Shown here: one piece after another, positions 27,668 to 36,082 of the stretch
How the letters are laid out: every line of letters begins with the position of its first letter
Numbering within the stretch: position 1 is the stretch's first letter
Assembly: GCA_001804285.1 (NCBI GenBank)
Contig: MHFR01000003.1
Coordinates: 1 to 53,227, forward strand
DNA from: Candidatus Danuiimicrobium aquiferis
GTDB taxonomy: Bacteria; Omnitrophota; Omnitrophia; Omnitrophales; Danuiimicrobiaceae
Direction of reading: 5' to 3'
DNA: 53,227 bases
Notes under the pieces: generated by a model
Database searches by the model: none
What the model was told of the DNA's origin: nothing
Seen by the model: the letters and a program-made list of their open reading frames with translations, nothing else
Made by a program: the position numbers and the translations under genes

Positions 27668-28857
27668 TTAAATCTTCGCTCCAAGTGCTACTGGTAGAAG
27701 ATAATCCGGATCACGCCGTTCTTGTGAGATCCGCTATTTTAAAATCAAGAACGCAAAAATACGAAGTAGATAGTTGTATTTCGGTCGAGGAAGCTATCGA
27801 AAAATTGAAGACAAATCCGTACAACATGATTATTTCCGATTTCCATCTTCCCGGAAAAAATGGGCTCGATTTGCTGGACTGGCTAAACAGCGAGAAAATT
27901 GATATTCCTTTTATTATGCTGACCGGAAGCGGGGATGAAAAAACCGCAGTCAAAGCGATTCAAAACGGAGCGTATAATTATTTAATCAAAGATGATCCGG
28001 CGCTTTTTGATGTCATTCCCCACGCGGTTGATGAAGCGTTTCTCCGGTATCTTGCGGAACAGCAGAAAGAACGATATGAACGGGAAATCCGGGAGAAGAA
28101 TGTTGCGCTTGAAAAAGCGAACCGGGAGCTGAAGAAACTCGACCAATTGAAATCGGATTTTATTTCATCCGTAAGCCACGATATTCGCACGCCGCTTAAT
28201 TCCGTTCAGGAGAGCATCGCCCTTCTTCTGGATGGAATTGTCGATCAGAAAACAGAAAAAGGCACAAAAGTTCTTGAAATAGCCCAACGAAACGTCAAAC
28301 GTTTGACGGACATGATCAACGACCTTCTTGATTTTTCGAAGCTTGAAGCCGGAAAGATGAAACTTCATATCGGATCTTCCGATATCCAGATTCTTGTGGA
28401 TGAAGTGATCGGAAATTTGAAAGTCTTGGCGGACAAAAAAAGTATCAGTTTTAAGTTTGATTTGATTGAAAATTTCCCAAAAATAGATTGTGATGCCGAA
28501 CGGTTGCTTCAGGTGATGACGAATTTGGTCGGAAACGCCATTAAATTCACACCCGACAAGGGAACGATTTCAATCAGCCTGGAAAAAGCGGGGACCGATA
28601 GAATCAAAATGATTGTTGCCGATACAGGTGTTGGGATTGCAAAAGAAAATTTGGATCGTGTGTTTGAACGGTTTGAACAAGTACGCGAGAAAACAATCAA
28701 AACCAGCCCGGGAACGGGTCTGGGGTTATCGATTTGCAAAGAATTGGTGAGGCTTCATCACGGTGAGATTTGGGCCGAAAGCGAATTGGGGCATGGCAGC
28801 CGCTTTATCATTCAGATGCCTATCCATTATTCTGTAAGAGAAGAGGAGAAAAATTAA
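27664..28857 (+). CDS. Hybrid response regulator/histidine kinase (REC-HisKA-HATPase)
   Basis: 397 residues. The N-terminal receiver (VEDNPDHAVLV, D59 in IISDFHLPG, T87, K109) is followed by a coiled-coil linker (about 125-165), a HisKA domain with H172 in SVSHDIRTPLN and HATPase boxes NLVGNAIKFT, DTGVGI, GTGLGLSICKELV. No membrane segment. The receiver-first order suggests a cytoplasmic kinase gated by phosphorylation from the upstream kinase or receiver. Overlaps the previous gene by 4 nt. Confidence 0.93.
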   Translation: MIKSSLQVLLVEDNPDHAVLVRSAILKSRTQKYEVDSCISVEEAIEKLKTNPYNMIISDFHLPGKNGLDLLDWLNSEKIDIPFIMLTGSGDEKTAVKAIQNGAYNYLIKDDPALFDVIPHAVDEAFLRYLAEQQKERYEREIREKNVALEKANRELKKLDQLKSDFISSVSHDIRTPLNSVQESIALLLDGIVDQKTEKGTKVLEIAQRNVKRLTDMINDLLDFSKLEAGKMKLHIGSSDIQILVDEVIGNLKVLADKKSISFKFDLIENFPKIDCDAERLLQVMTNLVGNAIKFTPDKGTISISLEKAGTDRIKMIVADTGVGIAKENLDRVFERFEQVREKTIKTSPGTGLGLSICKELVRLHHGEIWAESELGHGSRFIIQMPIHYSVREEEKN

Positions 28858-28878
28858 AATTCAGCACAAGGTGTTCTT

Positions 28879-29280
28879 ATGAAAGAAAAAACAATTTTAG
28901 TGATTGATGATGATGAAGAATTTGTGCATCTTATGGAATTGCGGCTGAATTCCATGGGATTTAAAGTCATCAAAGCCGAATCAGGCGATGATGCCTTGAT
29001 GATGGTGAGCGAAAAACTTCCCGACCTTGTTATTCTGGATATATTTCTTTCCGATATGGACGGGTTGACCATTCTTAAACGCATGAAAGCGCCGATTGAT
29101 ATTGAAACAGGGGAACCTTCCGCAACGAAGGATATCCCGGTGATTGTGATTACCGGTAAAGCGCCGATGGTTGAAAATATGACCCGGATTGAAGGAGCTG
29201 TTGATTTTTTTATCAAACCGATTGATACCGAAAAATTCGTTAAATGTGTGACCCAAATTTTGAAAGGGGCCCAAAAATAA
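28879..29280 (+). CDS. Single-domain response regulator
   Basis: 133 residues, one receiver domain: ID-DDEEF acidic cluster at 9-13, phospho-acceptor D54 (VILDIFLSD), T-containing VIVITGK and K-containing FFIKPID. No output domain. An AAGG lies about 8 nt before the ATG. It is separated by 10 nt from the next receiver gene and probably cotranscribed with it. Confidence 0.92.
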   Translation: MKEKTILVIDDDEEFVHLMELRLNSMGFKVIKAESGDDALMMVSEKLPDLVILDIFLSDMDGLTILKRMKAPIDIETGEPSATKDIPVIVITGKAPMVENMTRIEGAVDFFIKPIDTEKFVKCVTQILKGAQK

Positions 29281-29290
29281 GGAGTATCGC

Positions 29291-29689
29291 ATGGCTAAAG
29301 AAATTTTAGTAGTTGATGATGATCCGGATTATTGTCAACTAACGCGCGTCCGTCTCGAAAAATCGGGGTTTAAGGTGACGATTGTACCCAACGGGGCGCA
29401 AGCGCTTGCTTTGTTTGAAAACGAATATCGGCCGGACTTGGTTATCCTCGATGTAGAAATGCCGGGTATGAACGGTTTGACGACACTGCTTAATTTAAAG
29501 GTCAAAAAAATGGTAACTCTGGGCAACCGTCCCCAAGCGATTCCTGTGATTGTGGCGACCGGATTACAGAGTGAAAAATTGCGGGAAATTATATCGGAAC
29601 ATGATGTCAATGCGTTTTTGAAAAAACCATATTCGGCGGAAGAACTGATCAACAAAATAAAAGAACTTATTGAAAAGGAGTCCGGTTAA
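29291..29689 (+). CDS. Single-domain response regulator
   Basis: 132 residues. Receiver with VVDDDPDY acidic pocket, phospho-acceptor D54 (VILDVEMPGMNGL), IVATG and AFLKKPYSAEEL (conserved lysine). AAGGAG lies 6 nt upstream. It is the third stand-alone receiver of the cluster and may compete for or relay phosphoryl groups toward the GGDEF-HD-GYP protein encoded next. Confidence 0.92.
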   Translation: MAKEILVVDDDPDYCQLTRVRLEKSGFKVTIVPNGAQALALFENEYRPDLVILDVEMPGMNGLTTLLNLKVKKMVTLGNRPQAIPVIVATGLQSEKLREIISEHDVNAFLKKPYSAEELINKIKELIEKESG

Positions 29690-29701
29690 TTTTTTTATGA
29701 T

Positions 29702-31369
29702 ATGAAAATACTTCCTTCTCGAATTCTCATCGTTGAAGACAACCCCGATCATGTTGAGATTATCCAATGCGCCCTTCAAAAATGGGCAGAATCTAACGGA
29801 ATCCAAATAGAGTTTTCCGAATCAATGTCCGAAGCGTTTGCGCAGGCGAACGTAGCCCAATTTGATCTGATATTGACGGATTATTACCTTCCTGACGGGA
29901 CCGGCAGTCAGCTTGTTGAAGCACTTGCCGCCCAAAAGTATCCATGTGCGTTTCTTCTGATGACAGCGGCCGGAGATGAAGCGCTTGCCGTGCGTGCGTT
30001 AAAAACCGGGTTTCGGGATTATATTATTAAAAAAGATAGTTATGCGCAAAAATTAGCAGCCACTTTAGAAACTGCATATGTGAAATACCGCGAAGAAGAA
30101 AAAAAGAAGCAAGAACAGGAGCGGCTTACGGAGCTGAGCGTTCGCGATTCGCTGACCAACCTTTATAACGTCCGATTTTTACAGGAAAGAATGGCGGAAG
30201 AATATGCCCGCGCAGCCCGTTATCATCATCCGCTCTCTTGCCTGATGATCGATATTGATCATTTTAAGAATGTCAACGATCTCTACGGTCATCAAACCGG
30301 GGATGAATTGCTCAGGGAATTGAGCGGGCTTTTACTCGCGCATGTGAGGCAATCGGATGTGGTGGTTCGTTATGGCGGGGAAGAGTTTGTGATTCTTGCT
30401 CCTCATGTGGGTTATTACGGCGCTCAAATTTTGGCGGAACGGCTTCGAATAAAAGTGGTTAAATCAAAATTTATTTCTCACATGAATCCCGTCGAAATGA
30501 GAATCAGTATCGGGATTGCGGTTTATCCGGAGGATCCTGCCAAAGATAAAGATTCGCTGCTTTTTTTTGCGGATCAAGCTCTTTATCGGGCAAAACAACT
30601 GGGCCGCAACCAGGTTTGTTTGTATCAACAAAGTGAACACGATGCGATCATCTCAAATTCGTTGTTTGTTGTAGACAAGACAAAGATGGGAGAATTGAGC
30701 CGGCGGCTTAGCGATATTTCGAACATGGCGAAGAAAGCCTATATTGAGGGGACAAGGGCGTTTGTGGAAGCCGTTGAGATGAAAAGTTTGCTGAACGGTC
30801 ATTCTGCCCGGACGGCCATGCATGCACGGAGTATTGCGGAGGTGCTTGGGATACGCGAAGAAGAGGTCTGTATCATTGAACACGCGGCGCTTCTTCATGA
30901 TATCGGCAAATTGTGTATTCCTGCAGAAATTCTCAGGAAGGCGGATAAATTAACCGGCCAGGAATATGAAATTATCAAAATTCATTCGGTTTTGGGATAT
31001 CAAATGGTTAAGCCGATCGCGTTTCTTTCGGAGGAATCACTCATGATTTTGCATCATCATGAATGGTATGACGGCCGCGGATATCCGCACGGATTAAAGG
31101 CTAAAAGTATTCCCATAGGAGCGAGAATCATTGCGGTTGCTGACGCCTATGATTCGATGTGTGTTACGGGAATAGGATATCGAAACTCGTTTAAACCTGA
31201 AGAAGCTGTCCGGGAATTGATTAATTATGCGGGGATTCAGTTTGATCCCGAGATGGTTCAAATGTTCATACAAGCGCTTGTTAAGAAAGGTGACCTTGAG
31301 CCGCAGGCTTATGATTCTGAAAAACTGGGCAAAGCAATTCAGTCTGTTTCAAATCCACCGAAAAAATAG
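29702..31369 (+). CDS. Response regulator with GGDEF and HD-GYP domains (c-di-GMP turnover)
   Basis: 555 residues. Receiver with D60 (LILTDYYLPDG), then a GGDEF domain (about 145-310) with intact RYGGEEF (225-229) and an inhibitory-site RxxD at 216-219, then an HD-GYP domain with HD at 399-400 (LLHDIGK), HHHEW and DGRGYPHGL (GYP 460-462). The protein may both make and hydrolyse c-di-GMP under phosphorylation control. It is the obvious output of the two-component cluster. Three c-di-GMP riboswitches lie 7-14 kb downstream. Confidence 0.95.
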   Translation: MKILPSRILIVEDNPDHVEIIQCALQKWAESNGIQIEFSESMSEAFAQANVAQFDLILTDYYLPDGTGSQLVEALAAQKYPCAFLLMTAAGDEALAVRALKTGFRDYIIKKDSYAQKLAATLETAYVKYREEEKKKQEQERLTELSVRDSLTNLYNVRFLQERMAEEYARAARYHHPLSCLMIDIDHFKNVNDLYGHQTGDELLRELSGLLLAHVRQSDVVVRYGGEEFVILAPHVGYYGAQILAERLRIKVVKSKFISHMNPVEMRISIGIAVYPEDPAKDKDSLLFFADQALYRAKQLGRNQVCLYQQSEHDAIISNSLFVVDKTKMGELSRRLSDISNMAKKAYIEGTRAFVEAVEMKSLLNGHSARTAMHARSIAEVLGIREEEVCIIEHAALLHDIGKLCIPAEILRKADKLTGQEYEIIKIHSVLGYQMVKPIAFLSEESLMILHHHEWYDGRGYPHGLKAKSIPIGARIIAVADAYDSMCVTGIGYRNSFKPEEAVRELINYAGIQFDPEMVQMFIQALVKKGDLEPQAYDSEKLGKAIQSVSNPPKK

Positions 31370-31745
31370 ATTTTCCGAACCCGTCTCCTGCAATAAACGT
31401 GTTTTTTATATAATGTTTGTACATTTTTCAGCGAATTTCCTTCCCCCCTTGAGGGGGAAAGCGGGGATGGGGGGAGAATTCCGGAATATCACCCCCACCT
31501 TTCCGCCCCAACAGGACGGCGCTCGCCTCTGCGAAGCCACGGCTTCGCTACAGCCGGAGCAGGGGATCCGCCAGCTCTCGCCAAACAGCGCGGCGAGTCC
31601 GACGCGTATTTTGGCGGATGTTAGGTGGACATCCTCCCCCATCAAGGGGGAGGAAAAAATGTACAAACTCTGGCGTTTTTTATGTTTTGGAATTTAACCG
31701 GAGACGATATAATACTCTTTCATCAAACAGGCCGGTGAGGAGTTT
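31370..31745. other. Intergenic region dominated by a repeat element
   Basis: 376 bp between the GGDEF-HD-GYP gene and a small hypothetical gene. Most of it is a DUF559-element derivative (31439-31653). Perfect inverted arms TTTGTACATTTTT and AAAAATGTACAAA flank the element (near 31418 and 31656), as if it had inserted in the loop of an older hairpin. Confidence 0.5.
31439..31653. repeat. DUF559-element derivative (non-autonomous), largest copy
   Basis: Left palindrome CCTTCCCCCCTTGAGGGGG, then GCGGGGATGGGGGG, a spacer of about 15 nt, CACCCCCACCT, a block of nested palindromes (GAAGCCACGGCTTC and an inverted copy of the block found in pabB), and a right palindrome CCTCCCCCATCAAGGGGGAGG. The borders match the DUF559-carrying copy at 11560. 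Confidence 0.85.
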
Positions 31746-32084
31746 ATGGGAATCGAACAATTTCCTGAAATAGAGACATTTCAAAAATTACCCCGAAAAG
31801 TAATTGTCAAAGGCGGAAGTTCTGGGTTTGATACTGCCGGTCGTCCCGAGCTCAGGGGAATCGTGATCAATAATGCAGGATATTCAATTCGAAACACCAA
31901 AGTATTTTTGGTCGTTTTTGATCATCAAGAAATCCCGTTACTTAATCGAAGTACGATTCCGGAACCTTCCCAACTGCCGCAAGGGGGGATTGGTTCGTTT
32001 ACGTTTACGCTCGACGATCACAACCAAGAAATCACTAATTACTATCTTTACACCAATTGGGAATATGAAGATTCCGATTGGTAG
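31746..32084 (+). CDS. Hypothetical protein, FxLYD/LEA14-like beta domain
   Basis: 112 residues, soluble, no signal peptide. The pattern ELRGIVINNAGYSIRNTKV..VVFD resembles small beta-sandwich domains (FxLYD or LEA14-like) that are normally extracytoplasmic, but no export signal is seen. GAGGAG precedes the ATG by a few bases. Function unknown. Confidence 0.65.
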   Translation: MGIEQFPEIETFQKLPRKVIVKGGSSGFDTAGRPELRGIVINNAGYSIRNTKVFLVVFDHQEIPLLNRSTIPEPSQLPQGGIGSFTFTLDDHNQEITNYYLYTNWEYEDSDW

Positions 32085-32147
32085 CCGGCTGTTGTGGGCC
32101 GGGATTTTAACATTTTTCCTCAAGTAGTTTTATAAGTCCTCATAAGT

Positions 32148-32211
32148 GTCATTCCCGCATGTTCTTGGCGGGAATCCACAGATAATGGATCCCCGCTTTC
32201 GCGGGGATGAC
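32148..32211. repeat. Dispersed GTCATTCCCGC...CGGGGATGAC repeat, short copy
   Basis: Two hairpins, ATTCCCGCATG...GGCGGGAAT and ATCCCCGCTTTCGCGGGGAT, with terminal GTCAT/ATGAC. Intergenic, upstream of ispH; same family as 9507 and 35013. Confidence 0.75.
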
Positions 32212-32258
32212 AGCCCTTATGAAACTGCTTCTATAAATTTTATAAATCTCGATTGCTT

Positions 32259-33479
32259 ATGAAAGAAAAAAAAGCGAATATTAATCGCATCGGATTCGGA
32301 TTGAAAAAAGAAATCAAGCCGATGTTGAATGAAAATTACCGCAGCAGCTTAATTGAGCAAATCCGCGCTTCGAATTACGAATTGGCGGCCGGCGATCTGA
32401 CGATTTGCCTTGCGCGCGAATTCGGCTTTTGCTACGGAGTGGATCGAGCGGTTGATTTGGCCTATGAAACCCGCCAGCGTTTTCCGGAAAAAACGATTTA
32501 TTTGCTGAGTGAAATTATTCACAATCAAAGAGTCAATTCAAAACTGGCGGAAATGGGAATCAAATTTTTAAGCGAAGAGGAAACGTCTAAAATTGAAAAG
32601 AATTTAAGTCTGCTTGACGCGGTGACTCATCATGATGCGGTGCTGGTTCCCGCTTTCGGTGCTTCGGTTGAGGTGATGGAGCGTTTACGGCAGAAAGGAT
32701 GCCTTTTGGTTGATACGACTTGCGGTTCTGTCGTTGCTGTATGGCGACAAGTGGAGCGGTATGCGCAGGAAGGATTTACGGCGCTGATCCACGGAAAGTT
32801 CAATCATGAGGAAACGCAAGCGACTTGTTCGCGAGTGACGCAATACCCAAAAGGGAAATTCATTGTTGTTAGCGGTAAGAAACAGGCGGGAAAAGTCTGT
32901 GAATATGTTTTGGGACAAGAGGACCGGAAATCTTTTCTCGATGAATTTTCGAAAACAAGTTCTTCCGGTTTTGATCCGGACCGGGATTTGGAGCGGATCG
33001 GCTGTGCCAATCAAACAACGATGCTTTCCGGCGAATCGATGGAAATCGCGGGGATGATCGAATCGGCGATGAAAACGCGGTACGGCGAAAAGGATTTAAA
33101 CCGGCATTTCTGTCATTTCGAGACGATTTGCCGGGCGACGCAGGACCGGCAGGATTCGATTTTACAATTGGCTGGTTCGCGTGTTGATTTAATTATCGTA
33201 GTTGGCGGTTATAATTCAAGCAATACGGGTCATTTGTGTAAAATTTCGAATGAACTTTGTCCGGCTTACCACGTTCAGGATGCGGATGAAATTATTTCGA
33301 AAAATGAAATCAGGCATAAACCCGTGGGGGAAACCGAGGTGGTTACGGGCCAGAACTGGCTTCCGGAAGGAAAGGTGAGAATCGGAATTACGGCCGGAGC
33401 TTCGACTCCGGATCGCGTGACGGAAGAAGTGATACTAAGAGTAATTCAATGTGCAAAGCGACAAACGAGGAGAAAATAA
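32259..33479 (+). CDS. ispH: 4-hydroxy-3-methylbut-2-enyl diphosphate reductase, long form
   Basis: 406 residues from ATG 32259 (a TTG at 32253 is also possible). Three iron-sulfur cysteines are visible in FGFCYGVDRAV (about 59), DTTCGSVV (about 154) and ETICRATQDRQ (about 290). YNSSNTGHL and TAGASTPD are also family signatures. It makes IPP and DMAPP in the last step of the MEP pathway. Most bacterial IspH proteins have about 310-330 residues; this one has the longer architecture known from cyanobacteria and plants. Its stop overlaps the start of the next gene by 1 nt. Confidence 0.94.
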   Translation: MKEKKANINRIGFGLKKEIKPMLNENYRSSLIEQIRASNYELAAGDLTICLAREFGFCYGVDRAVDLAYETRQRFPEKTIYLLSEIIHNQRVNSKLAEMGIKFLSEEETSKIEKNLSLLDAVTHHDAVLVPAFGASVEVMERLRQKGCLLVDTTCGSVVAVWRQVERYAQEGFTALIHGKFNHEETQATCSRVTQYPKGKFIVVSGKKQAGKVCEYVLGQEDRKSFLDEFSKTSSSGFDPDRDLERIGCANQTTMLSGESMEIAGMIESAMKTRYGEKDLNRHFCHFETICRATQDRQDSILQLAGSRVDLIIVVGGYNSSNTGHLCKISNELCPAYHVQDADEIISKNEIRHKPVGETEVVTGQNWLPEGKVRIGITAGASTPDRVTEEVILRVIQCAKRQTRRK

Positions 33480-33736
33480 TGAATCTCGAAAATCGAGAAT
33501 CGATCGAAACGAAATCTAAGCAAAAATGGTATTTAAAATGGTGGAGTGTTTTTGCGTTGCTGTTTATTTTTGGGCCGTTTGCGTTGCCCGCGCTTTGGAA
33601 GTCACGCGATTTTAATATATTTTGGAAATGGTCCATCACGATTTCTGTCATGGGCATAACGGTTTGGATTGTTTGGTATACTTGGGTGATTTCGAAGACT
33701 GTGTTGGATAGTTTCAAAGCAGCCGGGTTGTATTAA
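33479..33736 (+). CDS. Small two-TM membrane protein
   Basis: 85 residues starting at an ATG that overlaps the ispH stop by 1 nt, with GAGGAG 7 nt upstream. Two hydrophobic helices (about 21-39 and 50-69), rich in tryptophan, no known motif. It is followed after 2 nt by the methyltransferase gene, so it sits in a tight ispH-membrane protein-methyltransferase operon. Function unknown. Confidence 0.75.
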   Translation: MNLENRESIETKSKQKWYLKWWSVFALLFIFGPFALPALWKSRDFNIFWKWSITISVMGITVWIVWYTWVISKTVLDSFKAAGLY

Positions 33737-33738
33737 TC

Positions 33739-34794
33739 TTGAATCATTCCGCAACCGAAAATACGGAAATTACGAAAGCATTATGCCCGTATTTTGGAAA
33801 CTGCGGCGGTTGTTCTTTTCAGGACAAACCTTACGCGGAGCAACTTGAGATTAAACGCAAACTCGTCGAAAATGAGTTGTCACCGCTTATGCTTGAAGAG
33901 GTTTTTGAAATCAAGCCGGTGATTCCTTCTCCCGAAATTTATCATTACCGTCATATGATTTCGATGACTGTCAAATGCCGGGAAGGTCGGTTGCGGCTCG
34001 GATTTATGGGGAACGATCATCGTGTTTTTCTGCCCATCGAGCGTTGCATGATTGCTGATGAGCGGCTTAACCAGTATTTGCCGACGGCATTAAGCCGGCT
34101 TGAAGCTCTCCCGCCCAAGCGAAAGTTCGGGACGAATCAAACGGCGCTTCGGATCGGTGACTCCGGGGAAGTCATGGCCGGCTTAAAAGAAGATGCGAAA
34201 AAAATTTTGATGTGTGACGTTGCCGGCAAAAAATTCTCCTACGCGATGTCCTCATTTTTCCAGCATAATTTTTCGATTTTGCCGGCCATGGCCGGGGCGA
34301 TTCGATCATTATTAAATCCTTCCGGAGAAGAAATCCTTTACGACCTTTATTGCGGCGTCGGATTGTTCGGGATCCTTCTTGCGGATTGTTACGCTTCCGT
34401 TTACGGAATCGAGGAAGGATACGAATCCATTCGCCAGGCAAAAGAAAACGCAAAAGAAAATCGGATTGAAAATATATCTTTTACGGAAGGGAAAGTTGAG
34501 GATTTATTATACCAGATCGTAGGGGCGGGTTTCAAACCCGCCCCTACAACGGTGGGGCAAACCATCCACATCATCGTTGATCCGCCGAGGGCCGGATTAA
34601 AGCCGAAAGTTATCGAAGAATTTCTGAAAGTGAAAATAGACCGGTTCATTTACGTTTCTTGCGGTTTGGATGTTCTTCGGCGCGATCTTGGGCTTCTCCG
34701 GGAAGGGTTTCAAATCAAAGCCGTTCAGCCCATTGATTTATTTCCCCAAACGAAGCAAATCGAGAATATTGTTTTGCTTGAAGCGCGGACGTAA
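33739..34794 (+). CDS. RlmD/TrmA family 23S rRNA/tRNA uracil-C5-methyltransferase
   Basis: 351 residues with TTG as the likely start. An N-terminal cysteine cluster CPYFGNCGGCSFQ (4Fe-4S) and a later C in RCMIADERL are followed by SAM-binding motifs FFQHN, YDLYCGVGLFGILL and VDPPRAGL, then the catalytic-cysteine region YVSCGLDVLRRDL and the family C-terminus DLFPQTKQIENIVLLE. No TRAM domain, so shorter than E. coli RlmD. Odd feature: a perfect 29-nt palindrome (34519-34547) lies in frame between the SAM motif and VDPPRAGL, adding about ten residues (VGAGFKPAPT). Confidence 0.9.
   Translation: MNHSATENTEITKALCPYFGNCGGCSFQDKPYAEQLEIKRKLVENELSPLMLEEVFEIKPVIPSPEIYHYRHMISMTVKCREGRLRLGFMGNDHRVFLPIERCMIADERLNQYLPTALSRLEALPPKRKFGTNQTALRIGDSGEVMAGLKEDAKKILMCDVAGKKFSYAMSSFFQHNFSILPAMAGAIRSLLNPSGEEILYDLYCGVGLFGILLADCYASVYGIEEGYESIRQAKENAKENRIENISFTEGKVEDLLYQIVGAGFKPAPTTVGQTIHIIVDPPRAGLKPKVIEEFLKVKIDRFIYVSCGLDVLRRDLGLLREGFQIKAVQPIDLFPQTKQIENIVLLEART
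34519..34547. repeat. Perfect 29-nt palindrome inserted in frame in the methyltransferase gene
   Basis: GTAGGGGCGGGTT and AACCCGCCCCTAC enclose a 3-nt loop (TCA). The DNA is a perfect inverted repeat unlike the surrounding codon usage. It is read through as part of the protein in a loop of the Rossmann domain. Similar GTAGGGGCGGGTTT palindromes are known as dispersed repeats in several bacterial genomes; I see only this copy here. Confidence 0.85.
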
Positions 34795-34810
34795 AAAAGG
34801 GGACAGGCAC

Positions 34811-34988
34811 GAATGGCACTGACTTAAGGAAAATACAGCGTTTTTTCTGGATTCCCGCTTTCGCGGGAATGACAAGAAAAGTGACGGAATATCTTTTGCC
34901 TAATAAAGTTACATTATATGTCATCCCCGCGAAAGCGGGGATCCAGCGGTAGAAATTAGCTGAAAAAGTTGTTAAGTCAGTGCCATTC
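34811..34988. mobile_element. 178-bp MITE, copy 2
   Basis: Same length and ends as copy 1 at 17853, with 17-bp terminal inverted repeats at 34811-34827 and 34972-34988. Flanking direct repeats GGGACAGGCA lie at 34800-34809 and 34989-34998. Both copies entered a GGGACA-containing target. Only a few substitutions separate the copies, so spread was recent. Confidence 0.85.
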
Positions 34989-35012
34989 GGGACAGGCATA
35001 TAACTCATTGGT

Positions 35013-35114
35013 GTCATCCCCGCGAAGGCGGGAATCCAGAAACCGTGGATGCCCGCTTCCCTGGAAATACAGGGCCGGCCCTCGCCTTACCGAGGGAAAG
35101 CATGCGGGCATGAC
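35013..35114. repeat. Dispersed palindromic repeat next to MITE copy 2
   Basis: GTCATCCCCGCG...GCGGGCATGAC ends with internal CTTCCCTGG and a GGGCCGGCCC core, as in the copies at 10828 and 16335. With the MITE it fills most of the 355 bp between the convergent methyltransferase and HEAT-repeat genes. No clear terminator was recognised there. Confidence 0.8.
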
Positions 35115-35149
35115 ACGAACTATTGTGTTCGCCACTTCAAAACGCTAAA

Positions 35150-36067
35150 TCACTTTTTCGGAGACGGTTTAGAAGGTGTTTTTTCTTCTTCGGGTTTTTC
35201 GAGTTGCGCAATTAAGTTCCGGAGATCGGCTGCGAAAGCAGCGTCGGTTTCATTCACCAAAAGGTCTTTGAAATAGGAAAGTATGGAGGAATCTTTCGAG
35301 TGTTCGAGCTGGTTCAACGCATACCGGCGCATTTCAATCGGATTTTTTTTATTTGAGCATAACTCCGTCAGCAAGGTTTGGATTTCGGTGGCGGGAAGAA
35401 GTTTAGACGCTATTTCAAACGCTGATTGACGAAAAGATTCTCCTGCGGCGGAATCCCGGATGATATTGGTCAATGCGCTTGGGTCATCGATAAAAAAAGC
35501 TGTTTGCTCTAACACACTCAACGCTGAGGCGCGCATGATATCCGGTTCTTTTTTATTTCGGATGATCTTGCCTGCTATGTTTAAAAATGCATCGTCCGGA
35601 TTCGAATTTAATTCCGCCACCGCTAACGTTCGAAGAGGAGACGGCTCCTTAATATTCTCAACAATTTGAAGGAGTTCTTTTTTGATTCCTGCCGGATCCC
35701 GTCTTGAGAGTGTGTAGAGCGCGAGCTCTCTCGTTTTTGAAGGGAGCTGGGGACTTAGCAGGATTTGTTTGAGCTTGCCGGCCGCTTCCGGTCCTCCTGT
35801 CGTTTCAAGGAGCTGGAATGCGCGTCCCATGATTGCTTTTGATTCGTTCTTGCGCTGAATGATTTTGAGAAGAACCGATGTAAATTGGGGGTTTTTGGTC
35901 CCCTGAAGGGCGTCCAACGCTTTGAAACGATCGTTCAGCCCTTTAAACTGATTTTTTGCAATCGAAAGATTTTTTTCTAAATCGGCCGCAGGAACCTCAG
36001 TTCGACCCTCTCGGGCGAAAACTAATAGAACAATAAGAATGGCCCAAAAAGCTTTTTTCTTTGTCAT
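35150..36067 (-). CDS. Exported HEAT-like repeat protein (operon A)
   Basis: 305 residues. N-terminal signal peptide or anchor (MTKKKAFWAILIVLLVFA), then an all-helical body of about 30-40-residue helical pairs with conserved ALYTL, AVAEL, ALSVL and ALNQL helices, typical of HEAT/ARM repeats, and a lysine/proline-rich tail. It follows the PilX-like gene by 15 nt in a c-di-GMP-riboswitch operon. A paralogue ends operon C (42175-43086), with shared NP.EMRRYALNQLE / NPLDIRRYAIELI near the C-terminus. Inferred role: a periplasmic scaffold for the minor pilins of the same operon. Confidence 0.72.
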   Translation of the reverse strand: MTKKKAFWAILIVLLVFAREGRTEVPAADLEKNLSIAKNQFKGLNDRFKALDALQGTKNPQFTSVLLKIIQRKNESKAIMGRAFQLLETTGGPEAAGKLKQILLSPQLPSKTRELALYTLSRRDPAGIKKELLQIVENIKEPSPLRTLAVAELNSNPDDAFLNIAGKIIRNKKEPDIMRASALSVLEQTAFFIDDPSALTNIIRDSAAGESFRQSAFEIASKLLPATEIQTLLTELCSNKKNPIEMRRYALNQLEHSKDSSILSYFKDLLVNETDAAFAADLRNLIAQLEKPEEEKTPSKPSPKK

Positions 36068-36082
36068 CGTCAGCCGCTTTTT

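Noticed and set aside
31227-31697. 156-codon plus-strand ORF spanning the end of the GGDEF-HD-GYP gene and the repeat
   Set aside because: Shadow frame extended by the repeat element; no start signal and no domain.
34811-35114. CRISPR-like array from repeated GC-rich hairpins
   Set aside because: The repeats are palindromic, of different families and not regularly spaced; no cas genes are present.
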